64,000 nucleotides of DNA, taken from Paramacrobiotus metropolitanus (taxonomy: Eukaryota; Tardigrada; Eutardigrada; Parachela; Macrobiotidae). Numbering within the stretch: the first letter of the stretch is position 1; every line of letters starts with the position of its first letter. The notes beneath the pieces are model-generated. The model saw only the letters and a program-made list of their open reading frames with translations, ran no database searches and was not told the DNA's origin. Shown piece after piece: positions 10,778 through 21,693 of the stretch. The position numbers and the translations under genes are program-made. The DNA is taken from the NCBI RefSeq assembly GCF_019649055.1, contig NW_026570275.1:682001-746000 (forward strand), read 5' to 3'.

Positions 10778-10811
10778 GATATGCAGGATTCTTATGGTGA
10801 AGAATTTCTAT

Positions 10812-11833
10812 ACAAGAAAAATATTTCGATCCAGAAACAACAACAATTTCATAATGACGATATTTTTTACTAATATGAGATAATTCGAAACATGGAACAT
10901 GAAAGGAGTGAGTTCAAAAGAGACAAGCATCATAAGTTTTGTAGAGAAATGCTCATAAGTCCCTGATAGAGTTTCATATAAATTGCATATATGTCCACGA
11001 TTATTACCACGATGCTTTAGGAATTAGGGTACCCAGCGCTAAACTTCTCCCACTCTCGTTACGTTTGTTCCATAGAACGCAATCTCAAAATAAATTAATT
11101 ATCAATTATCAACATTCAACAAAATCACCATGGAATAACAACAGTTCGAGCGCTGATAAACGAAAAATCGATAGCCTGCAGCCTTCAGAAACTAATAACT
11201 ACGCTATTGGTGACAATTCCGTCCAGCATTCAAAATGGCATCATTTATGTTACCAAACTATTCGCTGTTTTGCTCTACCGTCGAAGACAGATGTCACAAA
11301 TAAAAATCCGCTGACCATGCTGACCAGCTAGCAAATAAACTAAAGAAAACAAATAAAGCAAATAAATAGCAAGTTCATTACAGCAAATAAACTAAAACAA
11401 ATGTTGTAAAACTGCATATGTTGCAAAAAGTCAAAAAGAAAGCTGAACATTAAACCGCGAGACAGCTTCCGCCGCACGCCTAACCGCGGCCGGGAGGTGT
11501 TTTGCATTTATTGATGCAGTACAAACTGAGACTTACGAAGATGCAAAACCGCGACGGTAGCAATTCTTCCCAACGTTTTTTGCTTTTACAGTTTTCGTCT
11601 AGATTTTCTTAACTTCCGAGTTTTATTAGAGTTTAACGACTTTAAATTCCGACCCCGAACACTTGGATTGTATTTTTCCTCGGATTGTATTTGTCCATTG
11701 GATTGTATTTGTCCTCTGTATTGGCGTTACCTCTTCTGTTTTCAACGAATGAAAATAGTTCTGTTGTATCCCATAGTTCATAGTGCATTTTTCTTGCTAA
11801 TGGAGTATTAATCTTTGCTAACTGTGTACGACA
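10812..11833. other. No supported gene
   Basis: Mostly AT-rich sequence between gene A of arm 1 and gene F. Short frames at 11065-11331 (plus) and 11642-12016 (minus) show no motif. The sequence coding IQVFG/YNPRKN near 11650-11710 contains a short direct repeat (ggattgtatttgtcc). Confidence 0.4.
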
Positions 11834-12400
11834 ATGGTGAACCCTTTCATATCGCCGCAACAGGCAAAAGAAGAGTTGGACAATGTACGACAGCAACAGT
11901 ATGCGGCAAAGCAGAAAGGAAAATTTTGCTTTCGGTCGATTCCTTCCGAGCCAAACCATAAGTATTTTGAGGCGCATAAAAAGGAACTCATTTATTTGGC
12001 GGTGGCGGTTGAACAAACGGCTGCAGGACGGGAGAAGCAGAATGCCATAAAGAACCTTCAGAAGTTTGCGCAGCAGCAGTCGACGCTAAACGACCTGCAG
12101 GCCCTGCTAGAGCAACTGGTCGCGTATCCATTGGTAGAAAACGCCGTGAAAGACATACGAGACCGATATAGCCACACTATAGAAAAGATTAATGCGATTT
12201 TCAGAAGTTTATTTGGACAACGAATTTACAGTTGACCAGTTCGTTGAGCAGCATCCATCCTTCACCCCGCTCCACATCGGCTATCTGATTACCAACAAAG
12301 CCCAGTACAAATTTTACTGCAAGGGTACTCTTCCGTGTGTTAGAAACACACAACGGATAGCTTTCATAATTGGAATAACTACATCAACACTAAAAACAAG
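11834..12400 (+). pseudogene. Gene F, unknown, frameshifted
   Basis: A clean 133-codon frame begins MVNPFISPQQAKEELDN. It is rich in Gln, Glu and Lys with long amphipathic helices (QNAIKNLQKFAQQQSTLND, LQALLEQLVAYPLVENAVK). Near 12190 the coding pattern moves to another frame, which continues with FTVDQFVEQHPSFTPLHIGY and YKFYCKGTLPCV. The frame change is a 1-nt event or an unplaced intron. There is no second copy in the window to check against. The family is unknown; it is predicted mainly helical and soluble. Confidence 0.4.
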
Positions 12401-12789
12401 TTGTTGGTTTTGGTGCACTATTCATAGGTCTTACGCAGTATGAACGGCTCTGTTTACTACGGCACAGGAAATAAGATTGTACAGCTGGTCATAATTCATA
12501 TGTTTTCTGATCACCATTCTAATACGGGTCATACAATTAGGGTTACAGAACGGAGCAAGCGATGGATGATGGGGAACGATCCCGATTCGATGCTATTCGT
12601 GTTTGCTGAATCTCTATGTCGAAGAGAAAGCTGATGACCACAGCGCAGAAGCGTAGGAAAACCACGAGATTGACATGTATTTACTAGCGGACGGAAACGC
12701 TGCCAATGATAAAGGAGAGACTCGATTTCACTGGCCAAGTTGATTACTAAGTGATCAATTACTAAATGATCTTCGTTATATGCTTTTCG

Positions 12790-13550
12790 ATATATAAATT
12801 CGTGCTGGGGGATTTATAGCGCGAAGACGCCTTCTTTGACGCGCACAGGGATCAAGCGTACCCGGGGGTATAATTATGATGATGAGCCACTGAAAAACCA
12901 TGTAAGTCTTGACGCCGAGTTCGACGGTTATATTCAGTCGCCCGCACCGCGACCACCGACCGCACCGCGACCACCCACTACGGATGAAAGTGATGAGGAA
13001 GCGGAAGAAGAAGAACAGACGAAGTTGGCTGGTAAAAGGAAACGCGTGGATTGGACAACTGTAAAAAGCGGTTCTATCGTACCGACTATCCGGTACCTAC
13101 TTCCGTCGAGGATAATCGCAAAGTGGCCGGTTTTACAGTATTACACTTAATGCACAAAAATGCGGGAGTTGTTGTCAGTGTGAGAAACATGCGGGTGTAT
13201 TTCGGTAATCCAGTTTTACAAATTATATGGTCGATATCCTGTAGGTGCATTATGCCGGTGACGTTAAACCAGAAGAGCAAACAGCCATCCGTCAGTTATA
13301 TCAGGAAGCCGAGCTGTTGGATACAGTACAGCTCTTTTTTGACATTCATCGTGGCCAGAATGGCGATGTGCGATCCCAACAACAATCGATCTGGTACAAT
13401 CAAATGCTGCAGATTGGGCGGAATATCCCTAAGGGGAAAAAAGGCACATCAGGTACAACCAAGTTCACCGCCTTGTTATTGTCGCAACGTGCTATATGAA
13501 ATCAATTTTCAATATTGGACAACCAATATCGAGCAAAATTCATTGTAGAA
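12790..13550 (+). pseudogene. Gene G, acidic/Pro-rich unknown, frameshifted
   Basis: It begins in a frame with GIKRTRGYNYDDEPLKNH, a PAPRPPTAPRPPT proline repeat, an acidic run (DESDEEAEEEEQ) and a basic KRKR. At about 13065 the signal moves to another frame (FYRTDYPVPTSVEDNRKVAG, then VVVSVRNMRVYFGNPVLQ), and at about 13245 to a third (DVKPEEQTAIRQLYQEAEL, then SIWYNQMLQIGRNIPKGKK). The acidic-then-basic layout suggests a nuclear or nucleic-acid-associated protein (inference). At least two frame breaks make it a pseudogene unless introns account for them. Confidence 0.4.
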
Positions 13551-13828
13551 TTCGAGAATTATGTGCGATTCAACCGGTGTTTATCGCCGATAACAGCGCT
13601 GGTGAAATAACGGCTTCATGCCCGATCAAATGATGGACATTGCCGAAGCGTTCGGTGGGGAAAGACGAGCACTCAAAACGGAGATTTGCGGGAATTAAAG
13701 GTGCCGTTCTGCTGTGTTGCCGTTGGAGGGCGAATACGGCTTCATGCCCTTCATCAAAGGCGGCTTTTTTGAAGCAAAACGACAACAGGTCCTAGCATCA
13801 GGTTCCTTGCGATGAGCAAGAACTGTCA

Positions 13829-14010
13829 GACATTTGCTACCAAATAAGCGCTGGAGGGACGTGGTGGGTGGGCAGGACCGCTCTTATACTCAGCTGGTGG
13901 ATACTGTCAGACGGGAACGAGCCGCTTCGGGACAAGGCAACCCAGTGTCACCGTTCCGGAGCAGCGCACTAGCGGAGATGGTAGAATGCCTGGATGCCAT
14001 GCGCATATCG
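13829..14010 (+). pseudogene. Gene A, truncated exon (arm 2)
   Basis: It codes the second half of gene A's exon (KRWRDVVGGQDRSYTQLV to ECLDAMRIS) and ends in the donor TCG|GTAAAG at 14010/14011. The upstream half is missing at the arm boundary. The copia element lies 39 nt into the following intron. The terminal exon follows at 18558-18638. Confidence 0.6.
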
Positions 14011-14044
14011 GTAAAGAACAAGCTGCCGTTGAACGTACAGTGGT

Positions 14045-14049
14045 CGTTC
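14045..14049. repeat. Copia target-site duplication, CGTTC
   Basis: A 5-bp direct repeat exactly flanking the element; its partner is 18498-18502. The arm-1 empty site has no element here. Confidence 0.9.
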
Positions 14050-14267
14050 TGATACAATTAAGGTGGTTTTGGTAGTTTGCTTTAATGAAGAGTAATTCCA
14101 AGTGTCGTTAACATCGTAATTGTAGCATCTTATATACTCAGTAAAACAGTCAGATTGACTAAACTTCTGAGTAACAACTTCGCCCTTAAGGCCGGTGTAT
14201 GACAAAGGGGCTGGGTGCCAACATGAGTAACAGACATTAGTAACGGTTACACTCATTTATTCTAACA
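14050..14267 (-). repeat. Copia 3' LTR
   Basis: It reads tgatacaatt...tctaaca on the plus strand and matches 18280-18497. Next to it on the coding side is a purine tract on the minus strand, GGGTGAAGGGG (14268-14278), the expected polypurine primer. Confidence 0.92.
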
Positions 14268-15525
14268 CCCCTTCACCCAGTCCGGGGTCATTCAGTCCAT
14301 GCATCCCGATCAGTCCGGTGATGAACTTGACCTTCATCCCTCCAAGCGCCTTCGTTAGCATGTCCGCTGGATTTTGATCCGTGGGAATGTAGCTCACTTC
14401 GATGGTCCCGGCCTGTGCCTCCTGGCGGATCCGGTGGTAGCGAATTCCGACATGCTTCGATCGCTTATGGAATTCCGGATTCTTGGACAACGCAATCGCT
14501 CCTTGGTTGTCCACGTACATCTCGGTGGCTTTCGTCATGTCCACTCCGAGTGCACCTACAAACGGTCTACACCATTCGCTCTGTTTTACCGCCTCGGCCA
14601 GTGACATGTATTCAGCTTCCGTTGCGGAGAATGCTGTCACTTTCTGCAGCTGGGAACTCCAGGCAACAAGTCCGCCTCCCAGGGTGAATACATATCCGGA
14701 GGTTGATTTTCGCTCATCCGGATCACCTCCCCAATCCGAGTCACAATATCCGGTCAACTCCATACTTGCTGTACCAAACGTCAAAGCCATAGTTAATGTG
14801 CCTTTCAAATAGCGCATTACCCGTTTAACAGCTGTCCAGTGGTTGAATCCCGGTTTCTTCCCAAACGACGCCAGGCGGTTCACTGCGTAAGTGATATCCG
14901 GTCGTGATATGGAAGAGATGTAGATGAGGCAGCCAATCGCTTCCATGTATGGACAGCCATATGGCTCTTCTCCATCCTCAGATTTCATCAGCTTGACATT
15001 CGGATCCAGAGGAGAGGTATAGGTTTTACTCTCCTGTAGTCCAAATCGTTGCAGCATGCGATTGATGTATCCCTGCTGGTTGATGCTGATGGTGCCGATC
15101 TTCCTGTTCCGACCGATCTCCATGCCCACATAACAGTCTGGCTCATGAACCGTCAGTTCGAAATCTTCTTTAAGTTTCTTCAGGAAATCATCCACCACTT
15201 TTCGCGTCGCACCACATACCAGCCCATCATCAACATACAGACACAGTACCATGTACTCCTTACTCGTACCTTTCTTCACGTAGACGCATGGATCTTCACT
15301 GCATGCAACAAATCCATGTCCAGTTAGTACTGCGTTCACTCGCTCGTTTTACAATCTTGGACTTTGCTTCAAGCCATATATTGAACGCTTCAACCGGCAT
15401 ACACGTCCACTACCGTCGTCGTACGTTGCCGGCTGGTCCATATATATGACTTTATCCAAGTCACCATTCAGAAATGCAGTCTTCACGTCAAACTGCACCA
15501 TTTCCAGGTTGCGCAGCAGCCACCG
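14257..15525 (-). pseudogene. Copia reverse transcriptase and RNase H
   Basis: In one minus frame: the first catalytic aspartate region (QFDVKTAFLNGDL), then YVDD in LCLYVDDGLVCG, a Trp-rich connection, and the copia RNase H with GYCDSDWGGDPDERKSTSGY and a final KHVGIRYH. A TAA near 15340 replaces the Trp expected in the SPRLWN-type motif, and a TAG at 15526 separates this part from the upstream frame. Confidence 0.9.
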
Positions 15526-16779
15526 CTAACACACAGCGCACCGATTCGTGTCGTACGACGGGGCAAAGGTTTCGCCATAGTCGATGCCTTGCGCTTGTGA
15601 GTAGCCGCATGCCACAAGCCGCGCTTTCCGCTTATCCAGCTCGCCATCTGGAAGTAGTTTCGATTTAAAAACCCACTTACACTTCACAGTGCGCCAGTCT
15701 GCTGGTAGCTGTTCCAAAGTCCAAGTGCCCGTTTTATACAGCGCTTCAATTTCAGCATCCATTGCTTGCTTCCACAGGTGCCCGTCTGCTCTCGACAGCG
15801 CATCCTGGACATCAACTGGATCTGCGGCCGTGGACATTGCCATCAACGCAGCTCCCTTGGCTCTGGTTTCCATGGGATGCGGAAGAGGCGGATCCTTCAC
15901 CAGATTCTTCGATCCCGGTGGTCGCCCTGGCCGTCGCTTCTCAACTGCTGCCTTTTCTACAGCAGTCTCGCTTCCCGGCTCATCCTCCGCATCTTCCCAC
16001 TCTTCGTCATCATCCCGCTCGTTCTCATCCCCTTTAAGGCAGGATACCGTAGAGCAACTTCGGGAATCTCGTCGCCACCATCCGCGACAAACACATCTCC
16101 AACCCGCTCCACCTTTTTCGTTTCTCGGTTGAACACCCGGAACACTTTCGTGGTATCCCAATCGTAACCTACAAACAGTGTTTTTACCGACTTGGGATCC
16201 AGCTTCCGTCTCTGATCCTCCGGAACTTTCACGTAGGCAGTTGATCCGAACACCCGCAGGTGGTCAACTGTTGGCTTTCGGCGGGTGCCACAATTCATAC
16301 GGGGTAATTTCCAGCTTTCCCCGATTTGGCACAATGTTCCGTAGGTAGGCAGCGGTTGAGATGACTTCATTCCACAGAAGATTTTTCTCACTTTTTGTGA
16401 TGTCCGCATCGTAGAGCAGCGTTTGCGCACTGTCACAGAGCGTGCGGTTTTCCCGTTCTGCCATGCCGTTTGCTTGCTTCACGTACGCCGGACTTCTTTC
16501 GGGCTTTATCCCTCTGTTCTGAAACAGCGTTTCAACCTCCTGGTTGATGTATTCGGTCCCGTTGTCCGTGCGAATCGACAACACCTTTCTACCAGTTTCC
16601 CTTTCTGCTGTGATAATCAACTCTTTGAATGCATTACCCACAGAGTGCTTACTTGGTAGTGTTCGGACCATTCTATATCCGCTGCTTTCATCTTTGAACG
16701 TCAAGAGATATCGATGTCCTTCCCAGGAGTCTGCGCCCATATGACACACATCACTATGGAACCTCTCACAGGTAGACAT
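15526..16779 (-). pseudogene. Copia integrase core and RT N-terminus, frameshifted
   Basis: The integrase catalytic triad is visible: Asp in FHSDVCHMG, Asp in RTDNGTEY and Glu in GMAERENRT. It is followed by a frame coding VDHLRVFGSTAYVKVP, an acidic linker with RRPGRPPGSKN, and the RT entry WKQAMDAEIEALYKTGTW. Three overlapping frames carry these parts, so there are two or three 1-nt indels between about 16.45 and 16.0 kb. Confidence 0.88.
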
Positions 16780-18206
16780 TCCCTTCCAGCACTGCTGTCA
16801 TGGGTGTTAGCCGTTTGCTTTCCCATATGACACGCTTCACAGTCACCGCGCTTCGAGGTCACCACCTCCAGGCCGTCCACCACCTTGTTGCGGACCATGG
16901 AGTCGACCAATGCGTCGCTGACGTGTCCAAGTCGTTGGTGCCAAATTCCCACAGGCTGCGCCTTCAGCGCACCTCCACTTGGCAGCACCACGCGTATGAA
17001 AGGTCGGTACGTTGCACCGTCACCTCGCACTCCACCCAGGAACGGCTTGCCATCTTTGCTGATTGCCATCTTGCCTTTAGCGTGGGAAAATGCGAATCCT
17101 TCTCGCTCCAAGGTCACCGTGGACAGCAGCGTAGTGTCACATGCATCGGGTGCATAGAAGACATTCTTCCAATCCACTTCCCGCCACTGTTTCCCATCGA
17201 CGGACACTTCGACGTCAATCGTGCCAATATGGGTAGCCTTGATGCTCTGACTGTTGCCAACCACGAACGATTTGGAAACATCTAGCTTAACTAGAGTTTT
17301 AAATCAGTTGTATTTATTCGTGATATGGTCACTTGTCCCACTATCGGCGATGATCACATCCTCACTTCCGGTCGCATGCATGGCTGAAACCATCATCGAT
17401 TCCTTCTTGTAACCGTGACCGGACTTGTCCTGTCGCTTGTTGGTGACTGTTTCCCCTTTTGGCTTTGACCAGCAATCAGCTTCTTTATGGCCCGCTTTGC
17501 CGCAGTTGTGGCAGCTTCCGGTGAACTTCTTCTTCGCTCCAGTTGGTAGTCGCTTACCTTTTGCGTACAGCGACTCACCGGCTGGACTGGACCCGCTTCC
17601 TTCTCCCTGTCCCTTCATCATCTTTTCCGCTAGGAGCAGCTTCTCCCGGAACTTGGACATCTTAGGATTAGGACCGGCCATCATGTTCCACGACGACACA
17701 AAAGACGCGTACTGTTTGGGCAAGCTGGCCAGCGTTTTACCGATCAACCAGGTGTCGGTAACCTTTTCCGGCTTCCCGCACGCGTCTATCTTCGCCGCTA
17801 GAACATACAATGATGCCATGAATGTATTTGCGTCGTCTATCTCCTTCCACTTGACTTCGAAAAATTCAGTCATCGCCGACATTAAGTCGTTGTCAGTCTT
17901 CGGCTCTTTCAGCTCCTGGATCCTCTTCAGAATCTCAGCGGACGTCTTGCAGTCCCGACACTGACTGAAGGTGGTATCATCCACTGTTGCGCGCAAAATA
18001 CTTCTGGCTTTTCCATCGGCAGCTATCCACTTCAGGGGGTGCTCATGCGCCGCTTTATCCGTTGCCAAATCTAGGGGCATCGTCAGTGTCCCATTCACAA
18101 CAGACCACAAGGACTCACCAGTCAACACATCCTCCACCTGTACCTTCCATCGCGAGTAATTGGAGTCGTTTAACTCGGTGACCTTAATACTCTTCAACTG
18201 CGCCAT
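16701..18206 (-). pseudogene. Copia gag, protease and integrase zinc finger
   Basis: Start at MAQLKSIKVTELNDSNYSRW (18204-18206). The gag has the usual helical region, then a CCHC knuckle (CHNCGKAGHKEADC) and the protease signature IADSGTSDHIT. A TGA at about 17304 follows NKYN where copia proteins have Trp. The same frame continues into SFVVGNSQSI and the HHCC zinc finger (HQRLGH...CEACHMGK) of integrase. Confidence 0.9.
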
Positions 18207-18265
18207 TGTATTATCCACAACACAATGATAAAACAAACTTCACACAAACACTGCTTAGAGACAAG

Positions 18266-18279
18266 CAGGTCTCATAATC
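18266..18279 (-). promoter_or_regulatory. Copia primer-binding site, elongator tRNA-Met half
   Basis: The plus strand just inside the 5' LTR reads CAGGTCTCATAATC. This resembles the anticodon arm of elongator tRNA-Met (CAGTCTCATAATC), with one extra G, and it ends in the anticodon loop. That is the arrangement of copia elements primed by a cleaved 5' half-tRNA rather than by the CCA end. Confidence 0.65.
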
Positions 18280-18497
18280 TGATACAATTAAGGTGGTTTT
18301 GTTAGTTTGCTTTAATGAAGAGTAATTCCAAGTGTCGTTAAAATTGTAATTGTAGCATCTTATACACTCAGTAAAACAGTCAGATTGACTAAACTTCTGA
18401 GTAACAACTTCGCCTTTAAGGCCGGTGTATGACAAAGGGGCTGGGTGCCAACATGAGTAACAGACATTAGTAACGGTTACACTCATTTATTCTAACA
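18280..18497 (-). repeat. Copia 5' LTR
   Basis: Same 218-bp sequence as 14050-14267 with about five substitutions. The short ORF through it (18211-18486) is not a gene. Confidence 0.92.
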
Positions 18498-18557
18498 CGT
18501 TCATTGTTGAATTTCGTTTCTCAACTTTTGACTCCCGGTACGGGAAACTTCTTTCAG

Positions 18558-18638
18558 ATCTTCTTTAACGCGGCTACCGCCACTTCACAAGGTATTCCAA
18601 AAGATCATGCATTCAAACTAACAGCTGGCACAAATTAA
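18558..18638 (+). pseudogene. Gene A terminal exon (arm 2)
   Basis: It begins after TTTCAG and codes IFFNAATATS...KLTAGTN followed by TAA, 27 codons including the stop, as in arm 1. With the copia in place the preceding intron is 4547 nt; the native length was about 97. Confidence 0.65.
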
Positions 18639-19079
18639 CCAATGTACTTTCGCGCCGGATCCACAAAAATATGACCCAAAAGACGGTAGCATAGGGACTA
18701 ACATATGTGCCATTCCGACATGCACCATGATCTAGTGAAAGGATGGTTATCTTGTGCAAAATTAATATATTTACAGAATGTAGAAAGAAAACCCAGTGAA
18801 CCAGAGTAACGAATAGCCTATAGACTATAGCAGATGTGCACAAACATTTCCCGTTGCCTTCTGCAACATGCAGCATACTATTGCAGACAAAGCGGCACAT
18901 ACGAACTCTTGACCCATAAGATTAACGTCTTTCTCCTGGCTTGTGCACATAACACAGAGTTTTGTGCAGTACGTGATTATGCATTACACCAGACACCCGC
19001 ACAGTATGGAGGCATACAAATACGTACACTGAATATTGTTGACTGGCTGCGTTGTGGCTAAACAGAAACAGTAGGTTCG

Positions 19080-19565
19080 TGCGCATGTACATTATGTACG
19101 AATCACAGTTTTGTGCGTGTAACCTGTACGGTTGTAGAGAACCCAGGGAAATACGGTGCTAATTATTATCCTCGCTTTTACGACGTTCTATCATCCAGCT
19201 AGAGTTTTTCAGTCTGCCGAGTCCGAGATTTTAGCAAACCGCTGCTCGCTGATGTCAGGTATGTCAGGTATTATCGCGCCATGCATCGTTGCCGCCAAAG
19301 TAATGGGTCTTCCAGATGTCCTGCCGGCGCCGAATAACACGACTGCAGCAGAACGTCCGACCGACCCACTTGGGCCACTTCGCCATTCGACAGCGGAAGA
19401 ACTGAATTCAAAAAAAGTCTTCTGGTCACAGCCAAGAATCCAATCAAAAAGACGGGGAGGAGCATAAAAAAGAAGTGAAACGGACCACCGCGAATAAAGT
19501 GACCATTATCGTGATGGTGGCATGTTTTGCCATTTTATTTGCTGTCGGGTGTAAGTTTTACTGAT
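19080..19565 (+). pseudogene. Gene B, arm-2 copy, frameshifted
   Basis: It matches arm-1 gene B through the Cys/Val exon and the Pro/Thr linker. At about 19410 the A-run is one longer than in arm 1, which moves the C-terminal Lys-rich and membrane parts out of frame. The membrane segment itself (TIIVMVACFAILFAV) is still coded in the alternate frame. The MITE present in arm 1 is absent here. Confidence 0.5.
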
Positions 19566-20039
19566 AGCTCGAATACTGTCTGCTCAATCGCTAACTCATG
19601 GATGCTTAATGTACCTTATCTAGTTTTGAAATGATCTTTATTATTATTATTACAGTACTTTGTATTTTTTCGTGGATTGTATCTACAAGAAGCGTGGACA
19701 GCGGCAAAAGCGCCGTTTTCATCCAAATAATTTACCTCTGGGAAGTATAAAACTAAGAAACTGGTAAATTGGAAACTACCGTAGAAAATTGTAAATTTAT
19801 GTTGTAACATGTTTGATCTGCGCACTGGGCATCTGTTGCACGTACGTTTTTATTGATAACTCCACCGCTAATTAATATTTAGCTGACTTTATCTATTAAG
19901 AATCAATTTTTCTTGTTATTATTATTACATAGTGAAATTTCTTCGTAGAATGCGCATTCATCGTAAACAAGCGTTCACAACGGGAAGAGCGCCGTTTCCA
20001 TCCAGTGTATCCGGATACTCGGATGTTTGAATTAATTCC

Positions 20040-21020
20040 TGTGTTTCCGTGTTAATACAGGATGGTATCAGTCTACAAGATGGATCCTTGATCCTGGTTC
20101 CGACAATTCGCAGGACAAAGAAGGCGATGGAAAGTCTGATCAGCTTATCGCGGGTCACAACCATCGTTCAGCTCTTCCAACCGACCCCGACCAAGTGATG
20201 GAGGCTGATGATCCTCTCCTATGGGCCGAGTAAAAAGCCAACGGATTCATGTTGGTTTCATCCAATATTACCCATTGGGTGTTTCAGGCTGGTGCCGATA
20301 TTGCGATGGCCATTAACTTCGGAACATTCTCATGTTGCCAAACATGGTTCTATTTCCCAAATCACACAGGCAATGCATCCATAACGTGGCAAATCTGCTG
20401 GAGGCTGCGAAACGAAGCAAGCGGAAGTCGCGCGGCAAGCTTGGTCACGGCATCGAAGCCTTCCATTCCACACGCTTATGACTGCTTACGCGCACGGCTT
20501 TGCAATTGCGCATGGTAAGAAGTTGCCTGATATCGGCGTCATGCCGACAAAATTCCCTGAATATATTGACACCGCATGGTATGATGATGCGGACAACGTG
20601 CCAATCGGACCAACCGGAATCAACTTGCACAAATGCATCCACGTGATCGCCAGCGTTCCAGTGGGAAGGCTGCATTATGGATATCCCGTTAAGGGCGTAC
20701 GCGTCCGGCCAACGCAGTGCGTCTGTGTGGCGTGGCTCTGTTCACAGCTAGCCGATAAAGGCGAAACGGAGACGTCGGTCCGGTGGCTACTTTGTGGTAT
20801 TGCGGACGTTGACCTGGATACGGCGAAAAATCACAGCGCGGTTCGTCTTGAGCTGGGAACCGGTAACCTGGACGTGTTTATCGTTGATGGTAAGTTTCAG
20901 TTAAATATTTGTGTTTACGTAATTGACTATCTATGTTGCGTTTTTGTAGTTGCACAACGGTGTGCGACAGCGGTTGATCGGGGCTTCAAGCGGGTTCTGA
21001 TACGTCACACTTGTCTTTGA
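20040..21020 (+). pseudogene. Gene C and its upstream ORF, arm-2 copy
   Basis: The N-terminal frame starting MLPNMVLFPKSHRQ (20331) is closed by a 1-nt loss near 20474. After that the main part is open again from MTAYAHGFAIAHG to DVFIVDG, with the 60-nt intron at 20890-20949. The second donor is changed from GTACGT to ATACGT, and exon 3 (21081 onward) meets a TAA where arm 1 has TGG. This copy is more damaged than arm 1 for this gene. Confidence 0.5.
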
Positions 21021-21159
21021 TTAACATGAAGAACTTATGCCATACATAATTGATTGATATGTGTTTTCCATTTACTTAGGTGCAAGTATTCCCGAATGCA
21101 ACCGCTCCCAAAATTACCGCGTTGATTCAACTTGGAAATGAATTGAGCTGCCATCGCCC

Positions 21160-21693
21160 ATTGAGTTTCTCCGGTCGCGAACTACTGGCAGCGGCCAGGC
21201 GGGTCGTCAAATAAGAAGCGCAACGACGTATCGCGGAATGGCTTGCCGCGAGATTTTGTGCTGCCGTCGAATGTCGCGTACCCCCAGTCTTTTAACCGCA
21301 GGCTGCTGTCTCGTCGGGAACTCTGCGACAACGTATTGATTAATGTTAGCGATCGGTGTAGTACATATCCGCAATTCAGTAAACGTCTGTATGCGACGTT
21401 TGCCGGAGAATTTCCAACTTGTCGTGTCGCAGCACTAGGCGCAGAACTGGTTTCCGAGTTTGAGAAAGGCACGCGAACAGCGCAGCAAGTACAGATCCGC
21501 CATCTGCTCACCGTGGCATGTTATCCGAAAAAAGATGCAGATTTTGTGGGATGCCGTCTTCGATCGTATTGAAGTCGGAGACGCGGTATCGGTACACGCG
21601 CTGGCTCCTGGGACGCACGCCACTCCACTGTTCCGTGTGATCTTCACTCCAGACGGATGCGAGAAGCGATGCCATTGTGTTCCAGTGGTGTGA
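21160..21693 (+). pseudogene. Gene D, arm-2 copy
   Basis: A frame codes NYWQRPGGSSNKKRNDV, then NVAYPQSFNRRLLSRREL, FSKRLYATFAGEFPTCRV and VSEFEKGTRTAQQVQIRH. At 21526 an A6 run (A5 in arm 1) shifts the frame, after which RIEVGDAVSVHALAPGTH and a TGA at 21691-21693 follow. I cannot place its start; it may be spliced from the gene C region, since a conserved acceptor lies at 21080. It is basic, Arg/Ser-rich and of no known family. Its end overlaps the start of gene E. Confidence 0.4.

Larger units (their letters stand above)
14050..18497 (-). mobile_element. Ty1/copia LTR retrotransposon, 4448 bp
   Basis: The element runs on the minus strand. LTRs are 218 bp, begin TG and end CA, and the TSD is CGTTC. 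By eye the LTRs differ at about 5 of 218 positions, so the insertion is fairly recent but not new. The order gag, protease, integrase, RT, RNase H is that of copia. The coding region has at least three frameshifts (about 16.75, 16.4 and 16.1 kb) and three in-frame stops, so it cannot move by itself. It sits in a gene A intron in the opposite orientation. Confidence 0.95.

Noticed and set aside
15689-16167. Plus-strand Ser/Pro-rich ORFs
   Set aside because: Antisense of the copia integrase-RT linker.
18211-18486. ORF starting MSVTVTNVCYSC, also at 13969-14256
   Set aside because: It lies wholly in the copia LTRs.
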